A stretch of 64,000 bases of DNA from Bacteroidales bacterium (GCA_029098505.1 JAQXOE010000026.1:1-64000), one strand, 5' to 3'. Shown: positions 25,109 to 34,585, numbered from the stretch's first letter. Notes: generated by a model not told the origin, from the sequence alone. Numbers and translations: made by a program.

Positions 25109-25116
25109 CAAATATA
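25109..25116 (-). promoter_or_regulatory. -7 box for the DUF47-led block
   Basis: Minus-strand TATATTTG, ending only 6 bases before the ATG at 25102, which predicts a leaderless or nearly leaderless mRNA. A second TATATTTG lies at 25217-25224 and would give a leader of over 100 bases. Neither has a clear -33 TTTG. Confidence 0.5.
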
Positions 25117-25451
25117 AGTAAGCTTTTCCAATCCCGTTCCAGTCCGGGATTAAATGAAGCTTCAGTGTCTCATCTGTTTCAATTAGGTTTATGTAGTGTT
25201 ATAACTACTTGGTCTACAAATATATAATTATTTCTTGTTATGTTATTTCTTTTCTTCTTTAAACTTGATATATATTCTTGTATAGTTTTTTTTCTTTACC
25301 TGAATCGGGGTTGTTGCAGCAAAATCTCCTTGGAAAAAACTTGTCGGCATCACTATCGCTCCCGAAAAGGGACCCACAAAGTGTGAAGCACCGGCAGTGT
25401 CAACGGTCACAACGCGAAGCTAACTGCAGCATCGCGGTACATACAGAAAAA
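25117..25451. other. Non-coding stretch between S9 peptidase and DUF47 block
   Basis: An AT-rich half (about 25190-25300) holds the second candidate -7 box. It is followed by a more mixed half (25300-25440) with no recognisable gene on either strand. A short frame from 25278 shows no family features and runs into the S9 terminator. No tRNA or known RNA motif was recognised. Confidence 0.5.
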
Positions 25452-25497
25452 GAGGCTGAGCCCAAAGTCAATTTTGACTTGCAAGTCAGCCTCTTAT
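25452..25497 (-). terminator. Intrinsic terminator of the S9 peptidase gene
   Basis: Outer stem 25452-25461 with 25488-25497 (10 bp). Inner hairpin 25467-25472 with 25477-25482. On the minus strand TTTTTC follows. The core GAGGCTGA is shared with the terminator at 171-200. Confidence 0.8.
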
Positions 25498-25525
25498 GTT
25501 ATGTGAAATTGCTTCGTCTTACAGC

Positions 25526-27706
25526 TTATTTCATCCAACGGTCAAGCCAGCCGAAGTACTCGTGATGCCAGTAGAGAGCATTCTGAGGTTTTAGAATCCA
25601 GTGGTTCTCCTCCGGGAAAATTACAAGTTTTGACGGAACGCCCATCATTTGTGCGCAGTTGAATGCTGCCATTCCCTGGGTGTATGGAATACGGAAGTCC
25701 ATACAGCCGTGGATGCACAGAATCGGTGTATCCCAATTCTCAACCTTTATCTTCGGTGCATGCTGATAATGGCGCACTGTTTCTGCATAATTGCTCCAAG
25801 GCGAGCCGCTAAGGTAACCCCTGCCAAGTCCACCATTGTCCCACTCTGCAAACCACATCTCTTCGGTGGTATAATAGAGTTCCTCTTCATCGAAGATACC
25901 TGCGTGCGCAATGAAGCAGTCAAAGGTCTTCTCGTGGATACCAGCCAGATAATAGACGGAGAATCCTCCGTAACTTGCACCACAGGCTGCTATTTTGTCG
26001 ACAAATGGTTCCGCCTTGATTTCACGTGCGGCGCTCAGATAGTCCTGCATATTGAGGCCTGAGTAATCACCGGAAATCTGTTCGCACCATTCCTTGCCGA
26101 ATGCTGTCGTGCCGCGCCTGTTAGGGAGCACGACTATGTAGCCCTGTGCTGCCATCAGTCTGTAATTCCATCTGTATGACCAGCCCTGGCTCAATGTTCC
26201 CTGAGGGCCTCCAAGGCAGATTTCGATAGCCGGATACTTTTTGTTTTCATCAAACTGAGGCGGATACAGCACCCAGGTCAGCATATCCTTTCCGTCAACG
26301 GTCTTGATATACCTCATTTCTGTCCTATGCTCGTCAAGCTGGCTGAGAATATGCTCGTTCTCCGTGCTTATCTGTTTATAATCAACGGAATCCGGGCTCC
26401 AGTTAACAGCAACCAACTCGGTAGGGAAGTCCATACTGCAGTATCCGGTCAGGAGGGTCAGGCTTCCATTGCCGTTGTCCTTAACAGCCCAAGGTGAGTC
26501 GAAGTCGAACCACCAGTCATCAGCGGTGATTCTGTCTATTCTGCTGTCCTTGAAGTCATTGTCGCTTGAAGCAAGGAAGATGCCCTGAAGTCCTTCCGCA
26601 AGGGCATTGAAATAGATGCCTTTGCTGTCCGCAGCCCAAACAGGGCCGGCAGCATTGTACTTGAAGTCCGCTGTAAGCTCGTGTCTCTCACCAAGTTTCA
26701 GACTTCCTCCTTCCTCGCTTAATTCCTGCACGAAGAGGCGCGCCTTGTCTGATTCGTAACCGTTTCGCTCCATACTCAGCCAGGCTATCTTCTTCCCGTC
26801 AGGCGACCAGACCGGATCGGTGTCATATCCTCCGTCCATAGGAATGCGCATACACGATGCGTCAGCTACATTGTATATGTATATCTCGGTATCGGTGGAG
26901 AAGGCATAGTCCTTTCCGCTCAGCTTGCGGCAGCTGTATGCTATGTATTTGCCGTCAGGGCTCCAGTCGAGCTGCTCCATACCGCCGAAGGGTTCTGAAG
27001 GAAGCTCGAAAGGCTCATTGCCAAGGATATCAATGGAGTTGCTCTCCCTGACCATCTCGTCAAGCGACTTCACGTAGTAGCTGCGCGGAATCTCGGTAAC
27101 CCAGTGGTCCCAATGGCGGTACATCAGGTCTTCAGTGGCGTAGGCCTGGGCCTTGGAAAATTCCGAACCGAGGTCTTTTGGCTGGTCAACGAGAGGATTC
27201 TTGATGGTGCTGATGTAAATCAGGGACTTGCCGTCAGGAGAGAGCCTGAATTCAGCGACTCCGTTGGGGACATCACTCATCTGTATTTTTTTGCCCAATT
27301 TGTTTCCCTTTAGAGGGGCTTTCCAAATCTGACCCTTCTGGATGAACCAGATTTCCTTTCCGTCAGCTGACCAACGGGCATTTGATACACTCTTGGCATA
27401 GCGAGTCAGCTGTACTTTGTTCGAACCGTCAATGTCGCTGAGGAAAAGATTGCGGCAGCTGCTGTTGTTCTCGAGGGAGGTGTAGCTTACTCCGTAGAGC
27501 ACCTTGTTTCCATCCGGTGAGATTTGAGGATCACTCAATCTTCCGAAAGAGAGTAGGGTCTCGGCTGTCATCTTGCCACTTTCCACTTTAATTTCGGAAG
27601 GACCGATGTATCCCGTCTCTTCCGCTTTTTGATTGCTACAGTTCATAGTACTTAATAAACAGATTGCCGCAGCGATTGCGGCTCCCATTTCTTTTGGATG
27701 TAACAT
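25526..27706 (-). CDS. S9 family prolyl-oligopeptidase-type serine peptidase
   Basis: Encodes 726 residues. The N-terminus (MLHPKEMGAAIAAAICLLSTMNC) looks like a signal, possibly a lipoprotein type with an unusual residue before Cys. About 45-430 is a WD40-like beta-propeller (DPQISPDGNKVLYG, WSPDGKYIAYSC, WSPDGKKIAWLS). The alpha/beta hydrolase domain follows with nucleophile GASYGGF near 578, the Asp in CMDFRIPYTQG near 667 and the His in ENHWIL near 700. It would cleave short peptides outside the cytoplasm. It follows the WYL regulator by 24 bases, so readthrough from recG-WYL is possible. Terminator at 25452. Confidence 0.92.
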   Translation of the reverse strand: MLHPKEMGAAIAAAICLLSTMNCSNQKAEETGYIGPSEIKVESGKMTAETLLSFGRLSDPQISPDGNKVLYGVSYTSLENNSSCRNLFLSDIDGSNKVQLTRYAKSVSNARWSADGKEIWFIQKGQIWKAPLKGNKLGKKIQMSDVPNGVAEFRLSPDGKSLIYISTIKNPLVDQPKDLGSEFSKAQAYATEDLMYRHWDHWVTEIPRSYYVKSLDEMVRESNSIDILGNEPFELPSEPFGGMEQLDWSPDGKYIAYSCRKLSGKDYAFSTDTEIYIYNVADASCMRIPMDGGYDTDPVWSPDGKKIAWLSMERNGYESDKARLFVQELSEEGGSLKLGERHELTADFKYNAAGPVWAADSKGIYFNALAEGLQGIFLASSDNDFKDSRIDRITADDWWFDFDSPWAVKDNGNGSLTLLTGYCSMDFPTELVAVNWSPDSVDYKQISTENEHILSQLDEHRTEMRYIKTVDGKDMLTWVLYPPQFDENKKYPAIEICLGGPQGTLSQGWSYRWNYRLMAAQGYIVVLPNRRGTTAFGKEWCEQISGDYSGLNMQDYLSAAREIKAEPFVDKIAACGASYGGFSVYYLAGIHEKTFDCFIAHAGIFDEEELYYTTEEMWFAEWDNGGLGRGYLSGSPWSNYAETVRHYQHAPKIKVENWDTPILCIHGCMDFRIPYTQGMAAFNCAQMMGVPSKLVIFPEENHWILKPQNALYWHHEYFGWLDRWMK

Positions 27707-27730
27707 ACTGAATATTATTGATTTGTAATT

Positions 27731-28633
27731 CTAATCGTATTGCGCTGCAGCCTCTCGCAGCTCGCGGGCTATGGTTTCCCTTACCGAAGCGGGTGAGAGT
27801 ACTTCCACATCCTTGCCGAGGCGCTTTATTTCCATCAGCAGGTCAGAGTTCGGGACGACGTGGATTCTGAAGATGCGTCTTCCGTTTTCCTGCCCGGTTT
27901 CCACTTGACTGGGGTGCAGAGGCAGGTCGCGCAAATAGGCAGCTTCCCTTTCACTGACCCTCAGGTATATGAATTCAGCCTCGCTGTTTTTGTCCAAATA
28001 GATACCAATGGTTTGACTGTAGATTTCATCAATGTCATAGCCTTCAGGCATCTTGAAGGTCCAGCCAGTCTGCTTTATTGAACTTATTCGATCAAGGGAA
28101 TATATTCTTTCCGCCCCTCTTTCGTGGCAATAGCCCAGCAGGTACCAGCGCTTTTGGTATTCCTTCAGGGCATAAGGTTCAACGGTGAAAGTATCGACCT
28201 CTTCCTGACCGTATTTCCTGTAGTCCAGTGTAATGACCCTGTTGCTCTCCATCGCTGAAATCAGGCCGGTCAGGAATACCTGTCCCGAAGGGATGTCCTC
28301 CACAGCGACCCTGCCTGAGAGCCTTTCCTGCCCAAGAGTAAGCAAGTTGTTGACTGTGAAGGTGTTGATAAGCCATCCTATGGATGATTTCTGATCTATT
28401 GCGTCCTTCCCGTAGCGTATGAAATAGCGGTTGTTCCTTCTGTCGCACTCGATTTCTATTCCGAAGACTTCGGCAATCACTTCGCGATGATTGTTGAAGG
28501 TCCTGCGCGAATACGGGCAGTTGTACCTGTTCTCCCATCTCACCATTATTTCGTCAAGGGAAATGCCCCTGTCCCCGGCATCGATGAAGGTTTGAATCAG
28601 CCACACATATTTATCAATCAATTCGGATACCAT
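27731..28633 (-). CDS. WYL-domain transcriptional regulator
   Basis: Encodes 300 residues. An N-terminal winged-helix-like region (LIQTFIDAGDRGISLDEIMVRWEN, SRRTFNNHREVIAEVFGIEIECD) is followed by the WYL domain (VITLDYRKYGQ, TVEPYALKEYQKRWYLLGYCHERG, RIYSLDRISSI; the W-Y-L triad is RWYLLG), then the WCX extension. WYL proteins sense nucleic acids or nucleotides and often control DNA-damage or defence genes. Here it starts one base after the recG stop and precedes the S9 peptidase. Coupling to recG fits a link to DNA repair, but similar single regulators are common in Bacteroidales chromosomes and no defence genes are nearby. Confidence 0.92.
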   Translation of the reverse strand: MVSELIDKYVWLIQTFIDAGDRGISLDEIMVRWENRYNCPYSRRTFNNHREVIAEVFGIEIECDRRNNRYFIRYGKDAIDQKSSIGWLINTFTVNNLLTLGQERLSGRVAVEDIPSGQVFLTGLISAMESNRVITLDYRKYGQEEVDTFTVEPYALKEYQKRWYLLGYCHERGAERIYSLDRISSIKQTGWTFKMPEGYDIDEIYSQTIGIYLDKNSEAEFIYLRVSEREAAYLRDLPLHPSQVETGQENGRRIFRIHVVPNSDLLMEIKRLGKDVEVLSPASVRETIARELREAAAQYD

Positions 28634-28634
28634 A

Positions 28635-30782
28635 TCAGCTTATCTTACTGTAATCCTTTATTCTGTATTTGTCCTTGCGCAGTTCTTCCCTCAGTCTGGT
28701 ATTCTGGGGAAGGCTGAGCGTAGGGTCATTGTCCAGAACATATTGCGCATAATCCCTGGCTTCCGCAAGAATCCGACCGTCCTTCGCCAGCGAGGCAATG
28801 TTCAGGGCAATGGGGAGTCCGCTCTGCTGCGTCCCTTCGAGGTCTCCCGGCCCGCGCATCTTCATATCCTCCTCAGCGAGTTCGAAGCCGTTCTCCGTCC
28901 TGCACATAAGGTCGAGCCTCTTCTGTGACTCTTTAGATATCTTTTCGTCCTTGATCAGGATGCAATATGATTTCTCGCTGCCCCTGCCGACTCGTCCCCT
29001 GAGCTGGTGGAGCTGCGACAGGCCGAATCTTTGTGCGCTTTCTATCACCATCACTGATGCGTTCGGGACATCCACTCCGACTTCAATGACAGTCGTAGAT
29101 ACCAGAATATTAGCCCTCCCTGCGGCGAAAGCCTTCATATTGAAGTTCTTCTCTTCATTGCTCTGCTGACCGTGCACTATAGCCACCTTGTATTCAGGGA
29201 AGGGAAAGGCTGCGACAATATCTTCATAGCCCTGCTCCAGATTCTTCAAATCAAGTTTCTCGCTCTCGAATATCAGCGGGTACACCACGAATACCTGACG
29301 CCCCTTCGCGATTTCGTCCTTCATGAATTTGTGCAATGCGTGCCTGCGGTTCTGCCCGATCAGCATAGTCTGCACCGGTTTTCTGCCAGGAGGAAGCTCG
29401 TCAATGATGGAAACGTCCAGATCGCCGTAGAGAGTCATTGCCAAAGTCCTCGGAATCGGAGTTGCAGTCATCACCAGGACGTGCGGGGCAATGGATGGGC
29501 CTTTGGCCCAGAGCTTCGCTCTTTGGTCGACTCCGAAGCGGTGCTGCTCGTCTATCACCGCCAGCCCGAGCTTGTGAAAGACAACATTGTCCTCAATCAG
29601 GGCGTGGGTGCCGACAATGATGCCGATACGGCCGCTTTCCAGACCTTCGTGTATGTTCCTCCTATCCTTCGCACCGCTGCTGCCGGTCAAAAGAGCGCAT
29701 TCCACCCCCGTACCCTTCAAATACTTGCTTACGTTCGCAAAGTGCTGCTGGGCAAGGACTTCTGTCGGAGCCATTATGCAGCTCTGATAACCATTGCCAT
29801 AGGCAATCAGGCAACTTAGCACTGCTACCATCGTTTTGCCCGAGCCGACGTCTCCCTGAAGGAGGCGGTTCATCTGATGCCCGCTCATCATATCCGAGCG
29901 TATCTCCTTGATGACCCTTTTCTGCGCCTCTGTGAGGCTGAAGGGCAGGCTTTTGTAGCAATTGTTGAACGCCACTCCAACTTTGTTCATCCTGATTCCA
30001 AGTTCGTCCCGACTGCGTATGTATTTCTGTTTCAGCAATGAAAGCTGAAGGAAGAAGAGTTCCTCAAACTTGAGCCTGTAGGTGGCTCTGGCGAGAGCGG
30101 CCGTATCCTGGGGGAAGTGAATATTGTGCAATGCGAAGTTCAGCGAGGGAAGTCCCTTGTCGCGTATGACATATTCCGGAAGGCTTTCCTCCAGATTTGG
30201 AAGCATTGCATTCAGTGCAGAAGCCTGAATTTTGTTCATTACCTTCCCGCTGATTCCTGCGTTTTTCAGTTTTTCCGTGCTGGGATAGACTCCTGTGAGA
30301 GTTCCTCCCGGAACTTGGGAACCTTGCCCGCTTACGGCATCAACTTCAGGATGAACGATATTGATGCGGCCGTTAAAACTCTGGGGCTTCCCGAAAAAGA
30401 TGAAGACGCTTCCCGGCTTGAGTTTTTCGTAGTTCCACTTTATGCCCTTGAAGAATACCATCTCCATCTCTCCGCTTTCATCGGATACTATGACACTCAT
30501 ACGTTTGACTGCATTGAAGCGGACGGGGCCTTGTACATTGTTCAAAACACTGCTGTCCGGGCCGTAGAGAGTAACGCGTTTAACCTCGGCCATTATCTGG
30601 ACAAAGGCTACGTCAGGGGATACTTCGGCTATCCTCTGGACTGTGCTCCTGTCTATATATCTGTATGGGTAGAAGTGGACGAGCTCGTCAATTGTGCTGA
30701 TTTCCAGCTCATTCTTGAGCATCATAGCTCTCCTTGGCCCCACTCCCGGCAGATACTGTATGTCCATCTTCAATTGTGTCAT
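28635..30782 (-). CDS. recG: ATP-dependent DNA helicase RecG
   Basis: Encodes 715 residues from ATG 30782; a second in-frame ATG (30767, MDIQYLPGVGPRR) fits the family start as well. The N-terminal wedge domain begins with the YLPGVGPRRA and LVHFYPYRYIDRS motifs. Superfamily 2 helicase motifs follow: GDVGSGKTMVA (Walker A, near 312), DEQH (VIDEQHRFG), TATPIPRTLA and QLRGRVGRG. RecG remodels stalled forks and branched DNA. A longer frame would need TTG lying inside the -7 box at 30792-30799. The WYL gene begins one base after it; recQ lies upstream on the same strand, 52 bases away. Confidence 0.97.
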   Translation of the reverse strand: MTQLKMDIQYLPGVGPRRAMMLKNELEISTIDELVHFYPYRYIDRSTVQRIAEVSPDVAFVQIMAEVKRVTLYGPDSSVLNNVQGPVRFNAVKRMSVIVSDESGEMEMVFFKGIKWNYEKLKPGSVFIFFGKPQSFNGRINIVHPEVDAVSGQGSQVPGGTLTGVYPSTEKLKNAGISGKVMNKIQASALNAMLPNLEESLPEYVIRDKGLPSLNFALHNIHFPQDTAALARATYRLKFEELFFLQLSLLKQKYIRSRDELGIRMNKVGVAFNNCYKSLPFSLTEAQKRVIKEIRSDMMSGHQMNRLLQGDVGSGKTMVAVLSCLIAYGNGYQSCIMAPTEVLAQQHFANVSKYLKGTGVECALLTGSSGAKDRRNIHEGLESGRIGIIVGTHALIEDNVVFHKLGLAVIDEQHRFGVDQRAKLWAKGPSIAPHVLVMTATPIPRTLAMTLYGDLDVSIIDELPPGRKPVQTMLIGQNRRHALHKFMKDEIAKGRQVFVVYPLIFESEKLDLKNLEQGYEDIVAAFPFPEYKVAIVHGQQSNEEKNFNMKAFAAGRANILVSTTVIEVGVDVPNASVMVIESAQRFGLSQLHQLRGRVGRGSEKSYCILIKDEKISKESQKRLDLMCRTENGFELAEEDMKMRGPGDLEGTQQSGLPIALNIASLAKDGRILAEARDYAQYVLDNDPTLSLPQNTRLREELRKDKYRIKDYSKIS

Positions 30783-30791
30783 AGTTTGGCA

Positions 30792-30799
30792 CAAAGATA
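30792..30799 (-). promoter_or_regulatory. -7 box for recG
   Basis: Minus-strand TATCTTTG, 10 bases before the ATG at 30782 and 25 before the ATG at 30767. The short distance favours either a near-leaderless mRNA or the later start. Confidence 0.5.
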
Positions 30800-30834
30800 G
30801 GAAAAGCAGTGCTCAAAAAGAAAAATAAATGGAC

Positions 30835-32742
30835 TTATAATCGGTACACAGGGAGTTCGGAGCTGTCGATGAGTTCCCTCAGGATGGGACCGAAGTCCTC
30901 AGTCAGCCTGAGGCGGCGGTCATTGGCAATAGCTTCATTGAAACGGTCCCTGAGGTCGTTCAGCTTGTAGCTTCCGTCATCAGATGAGTCACAGAGCATT
31001 CTGACCTCCTTGAGCAGCCATTTTCTTGTATTGGTCCTTACACCTTCACCCGAACGGCAGACATCGCAACAGCCGCAGCATTCGCTTTCTTCCTGTCCGA
31101 AGTAGCGCAGCAGTTTCTGCGAGCGGCATTCGCTGGAATCGGAGACGTAATCCACCATTGCCTCAACCCTTTCCCTGTAGTTTTTCAAAAGTTGGGCGTG
31201 ACGGCTTGGCGAAAGGGAGACATTGCCCGGCTGGAGGCGGTCGTGGTGGAGGTAGATGACGCTCGAGTGGTCAGCCGGAATGTAGCTGATGACGTGCTCA
31301 AGGGACATCTTGTAGAGCAGGATTCGCAACTGGGGGATGCTCATACCGCATCTGGATGCCAGATTGTCCTCGTCAATGCCGACGGCATACGAAAAGATTC
31401 CGGGATAATTGCGCATCAAGGCTTCGAGCAGCTCAAGCATCTTCGGGTCCGGCAGTTCGGTGGAATAGAGTTGCGGGCGGGGAACGGCAATTCTGACCCT
31501 GGTATTTATGTCAATGTCTTCGCTGAAGCTGAGGTGCTCCTCGCGCTCGAGATATTTGATGGCATAGTGCACGAGGGCCCGGTTCTGCTTGTAATGTGCT
31601 GCGAATTCGTTCAAGTCAAAGCGCAGTTGCCTGCCGGCTCCTGTGTCGTAGGGTATCTGGAAGAAGATATGGATCTTCTGGTATATGTCTTCGATGTATT
31701 CAAGGCTCGGGAAGGAAACCGCCTCAATCTGTTTAAGATGCCTCAGGTCAGCTTCATTCCAGACCAAAGCTGCGTAAGATGCCTTGCCGTCCCTGCCGGC
31801 CCTTCCTGCCTCCTGAAAATAGGCTTCCGGACTTTCAGGCATATCAAGATGAATGACGAATCTGACATCGGGCTTGTCAATGCCCATACCGAAGGCGTTG
31901 GTACAGACCATAATGCGTATCTCGCCACTCTTCCATCCTGCCTGTCTTGCGCTGCGCAGGGAGGCTGACAGTCCTGCGTGATAAAAGGAGGCATTCTGCC
32001 CGTTTGCTGTCAGAAAGGCAGCCGTCTCCTCGCATTTCTTCCGGCTGCGAATGTAAACTATGCCGCTGCCGCTGACCCCCTTGCAGATGCTGAGCAATTG
32101 TCCCAGCTTGTCGGTGCTTTTCCTGACGACATAGCTGAGATTCGGACGCTCAAAGCCGCTCTTCAGAAGCCGCTTCTCCTTGAACCCGAGCTTCTCCATA
32201 ATATCCTGCGCGACCTTCGGAGTGGCAGTGGCGGTGAGGGCAATCACAGGGGCGCTGACGAGCTCCCTGAGCTTTCCGATTTCGAGATAATCCGGCCTGA
32301 AATCGTAGCCCCATTGCGAGATGCAATGTGCCTCATCTACGACTATATAATTGATATTCAATATCTCCAGATAGGAACGGAAGAGGGAGGTGTTGAGCCT
32401 CTCGGGTGACAGGTAGAGGAACTTGAAATCACCATAAGCAGCATTGTTCAAGGTAAGGTCCACCTCGTGCCTGCTCATTCCTGCGTGTATGGCCAGTGCT
32501 TTGATGCCCCTTTCGCAGAGATTTTGCACCTGGTCCTTCATTAGTGCAATGAGCGGGGTGATTACGAGGGCAGTGCCATCCTTCATTAGGGACGGCACCT
32601 GAAAGCAGACGGACTTGCCACCGCCTGTCGGCAGTATTGCGAGCACGTCCTTCCCTTCCAAAGCGGATGAAATGATTTCCTCCTGCATGGGACGGAAAGC
32701 ATCATATCCCCAGTATTCCTTCAACGTTTCCTTGGCCGTCAT
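30835..32742 (-). CDS. recQ: ATP-dependent DNA helicase RecQ
   Basis: Encodes 635 residues. Helicase core: RPMQEEIISSALEGKDVLAILPTGGGKS (Walker A near 39), VDEAHCISQWGYDFRPDY (DEAH and aromatic-rich loop near 135) and EAGRAGRDGK (motif VI). The RQC zinc site is C-x16-C-x2-C-x2-C within YVSDSSECRSQKLLRYF through CCGCCDVC near 540-570. The winged-helix domain follows, but the protein ends soon after it, so no HRDC domain is evident. It unwinds 3'-5' in recombination and fork repair. It has its own -7 box at 32765 and precedes recG. Confidence 0.96.
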   Translation of the reverse strand: MTAKETLKEYWGYDAFRPMQEEIISSALEGKDVLAILPTGGGKSVCFQVPSLMKDGTALVITPLIALMKDQVQNLCERGIKALAIHAGMSRHEVDLTLNNAAYGDFKFLYLSPERLNTSLFRSYLEILNINYIVVDEAHCISQWGYDFRPDYLEIGKLRELVSAPVIALTATATPKVAQDIMEKLGFKEKRLLKSGFERPNLSYVVRKSTDKLGQLLSICKGVSGSGIVYIRSRKKCEETAAFLTANGQNASFYHAGLSASLRSARQAGWKSGEIRIMVCTNAFGMGIDKPDVRFVIHLDMPESPEAYFQEAGRAGRDGKASYAALVWNEADLRHLKQIEAVSFPSLEYIEDIYQKIHIFFQIPYDTGAGRQLRFDLNEFAAHYKQNRALVHYAIKYLEREEHLSFSEDIDINTRVRIAVPRPQLYSTELPDPKMLELLEALMRNYPGIFSYAVGIDEDNLASRCGMSIPQLRILLYKMSLEHVISYIPADHSSVIYLHHDRLQPGNVSLSPSRHAQLLKNYRERVEAMVDYVSDSSECRSQKLLRYFGQEESECCGCCDVCRSGEGVRTNTRKWLLKEVRMLCDSSDDGSYKLNDLRDRFNEAIANDRRLRLTEDFGPILRELIDSSELPVYRL

Positions 32743-32764
32743 TACAAAACCGATATCCGTTTTG

Positions 32765-32772
32765 CAAATTTA
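32765..32772 (-). promoter_or_regulatory. -7 box for recQ
   Basis: Minus-strand TAAATTTG, 22 bases before the recQ ATG; no -33 TTTG found. Confidence 0.5.
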
Positions 32773-32829
32773 CTCTTTTTTTAATCAGTTTTTGGGCTTC
32801 TTCTTATTTTACTTGTACGAAATTTGTAG

Positions 32830-32837
32830 TATATTTG
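32830..32837 (+). promoter_or_regulatory. -7 box for pckA
   Basis: Plus-strand TATATTTG, leaving a leader of about 50 bases. The short palindrome GATTTAAATC follows directly (32841-32850). TTG at 32813-32815 is too close to be a standard -33 element. Confidence 0.55.
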
Positions 32838-32895
32838 CGTGATTTAAATCAAGACAACAAATTTTAAGAAAACATATACTTTTTTTTACACAACT

Positions 32896-34497
32896 ATGGC
32901 AAAATTGGATTTGACACAGTACGGCATCACTGGTTCGACAGTGATTGCTCACAACCCTTCTTACGAGGTGTTGTATCAGGAGGAGACCAAGGCTGGTCTC
33001 GAGGGCTATGAGGTAGGTCAGAACACCGAACTCGACGCTGTTAACGTTATGACAGGTATCTATACCGGTCGTTCTCCTAAGGATAAGTATATCGTTATGG
33101 ACGAGAACTCAAAGGACACCGTATGGTGGACTTCAGAGGGCTACAAGAACGATAACCACCCAATGAGCGAGGATGTATGGGCACAGGTTAAGGACCTCGC
33201 TGTAAAGGAGCTCTGCAACAAGAACCTTTACGTGGTTGATGCATTCTGCGGTGCCAACAAGGATACACGTATGTCTGTCCGCTTCATCGTTGAGGTTGCT
33301 TGGCAGGCACACTTCGTTACCAATATGTTCATCCAGCCTACAGCTGAGGAACTTGAGAACTTCGAGCCTAACTTCGTAATATACAACGCTTCAAAGGCTA
33401 AAGTTGAGAATTACAAGGAGCTTGGCCTCAACTCTGAGACCTGCGTAGCATTCAATGTTACCTCACGTGAGCAGGTAATCATCAACACCTGGTACGGCGG
33501 TGAGATGAAGAAGGGTATGTTCTCTATGATGAACTACTATCTCCCTCTTCAGGGCATCGCTTCTATGCACTGCTCTGCAAACTGCGATATGAACGGTGAG
33601 AACACCGCTATCTTCTTCGGTCTCTCAGGAACCGGTAAAACCACCCTTTCTACTGACCCTAAGCGTCGCCTCATCGGTGACGACGAGCACGGTTGGGACG
33701 ACAACGGTGTATTCAACTTCGAAGGTGGTTGCTATGCGAAGGTTATCGGTCTCTCAAAGGAGCACGAGCCTGATATCTACGGTGCTATCAAGCGCAACGC
33801 TCTCCTCGAGAACGTTACTGTAGACGCTGAGGGCAAGATTGACTTCAATGACAAGTCAGTTACTGAGAATACCCGCGTTTCTTATCCTATCAACCATATC
33901 AACAACATCCAGCCGGGTTCATCAGCTCCAGCTGCAAAGAACGTTATCTTCCTTTCAGCTGATGCATACGGAGTACTTCCTCCAGTATCTATCCTGACCC
34001 CTGCTCAGACCCAGTACTACTTCCTCTCAGGCTTCACCGCTAAGCTTGCAGGTACAGAGCGCGGTATCACCGAGCCTACTCCTACCTTCTCTGCTTGCTT
34101 CGGTCAGGCATTCCTCGAGCTTCACCCTACAAAGTATGCTGAGGAGCTCGTGAAGAGAATGGAGAAGAGCGGTGCCAAGGCATACCTCGTAAACACTGGT
34201 TGGAACGGAACCGGCAAGCGTATCTCTATTCCTGATACCCGTGGTATCATCGACGCTATCCTCGACGGTTCTATCCTCAAGGCAGAGACCAAGATGATCC
34301 CTATGTTCGACTTCGAGGTTCCTACAGCTCTTCCAAACGTGAACCCAGCTATCCTCGATCCACGCGACACTTACGCTGACGCTTCAATCTGGGAGGAGAA
34401 GGCTAAGGATCTTGCTTCACGTTTCATCAAGAACTTCGCCAAGTACACCAGCAATGAGGCAGGTAAGGCTCTTGTTGCTGCAGGTCCTCAGCTTTAG
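32896..34497 (+). CDS. pckA: Phosphoenolpyruvate carboxykinase (ATP)
   Basis: Encodes 533 residues. Conserved segments include [36 protein letters not shown], the P-loop [11 protein letters not shown] (about 242-252), [21 protein letters not shown] (kinase-2 and metal-binding), and [14 protein letters not shown]. It interconverts oxaloacetate and PEP with ATP/ADP. In rumen and gut Bacteroidota it usually works in the carboxylating direction, fixing CO2 toward succinate and making ATP. Codon use is strongly biased (for example repeated GGT, CGT, GAG, AAG), pointing to high expression. Monocistronic, with a strong terminator at 34531. Confidence 0.98.
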   Translation: MAKLDLTQYGITGSTVIAHNPSYEVLYQEETKAGLEGYEVGQNTELDAVNVMTGIYTGRSPKDKYIVMDENSKDTVWWTSEGYKNDNHPMSEDVWAQVKDLAVKELCNKNLYVVDAFCGANKDTRMSVRFIVEVAWQAHFVTNMFIQPTAEELENFEPNFVIYNASKAKVENYKELGLNSETCVAFNVTSREQVIINTWYGGEMKKGMFSMMNYYLPLQGIASMHCSANCDMNGENTAIFFGLSGTGKTTLSTDPKRRLIGDDEHGWDDNGVFNFEGGCYAKVIGLSKEHEPDIYGAIKRNALLENVTVDAEGKIDFNDKSVTENTRVSYPINHINNIQPGSSAPAAKNVIFLSADAYGVLPPVSILTPAQTQYYFLSGFTAKLAGTERGITEPTPTFSACFGQAFLELHPTKYAEELVKRMEKSGAKAYLVNTGWNGTGKRISIPDTRGIIDAILDGSILKAETKMIPMFDFEVPTALPNVNPAILDPRDTYADASIWEEKAKDLASRFIKNFAKYTSNEAGKALVAAGPQL

Positions 34498-34530
34498 TAT
34501 AAAAGAAGCGGCATAGCTTCAAACGATATG

Positions 34531-34560
34531 AAGGCGGCCAATAATTTATTGGCCGCCTTT
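34531..34560 (+). terminator. Intrinsic terminator of pckA
   Basis: Arms 34531-34542 and 34548-34559 form a GC-rich stem (GGCGGCC/GGCCGCC core). TTTT and then a further T-rich stretch follow. Confidence 0.85.
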
Positions 34561-34585
34561 TGGGTTTTGTAGGAGAGAGTAGCTT

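Noticed and set aside
25278..25565. A 95-codon frame on the plus strand in the gap before the S9 gene
   Set aside because: No recognisable domain; low-complexity residues; it runs through the S9 terminator and into the end of the S9 gene on the other strand.
27731..28633. WYL regulator as marker of a defence island
   Set aside because: No restriction, CRISPR, CBASS, retron, toxin-antitoxin or phage gene is nearby; the neighbours are recG and a peptidase.
28635..30794. recG start at 30794
   Set aside because: It is a TTG inside a TATCTTTG promoter box; the ATG at 30782 or 30767 is better.
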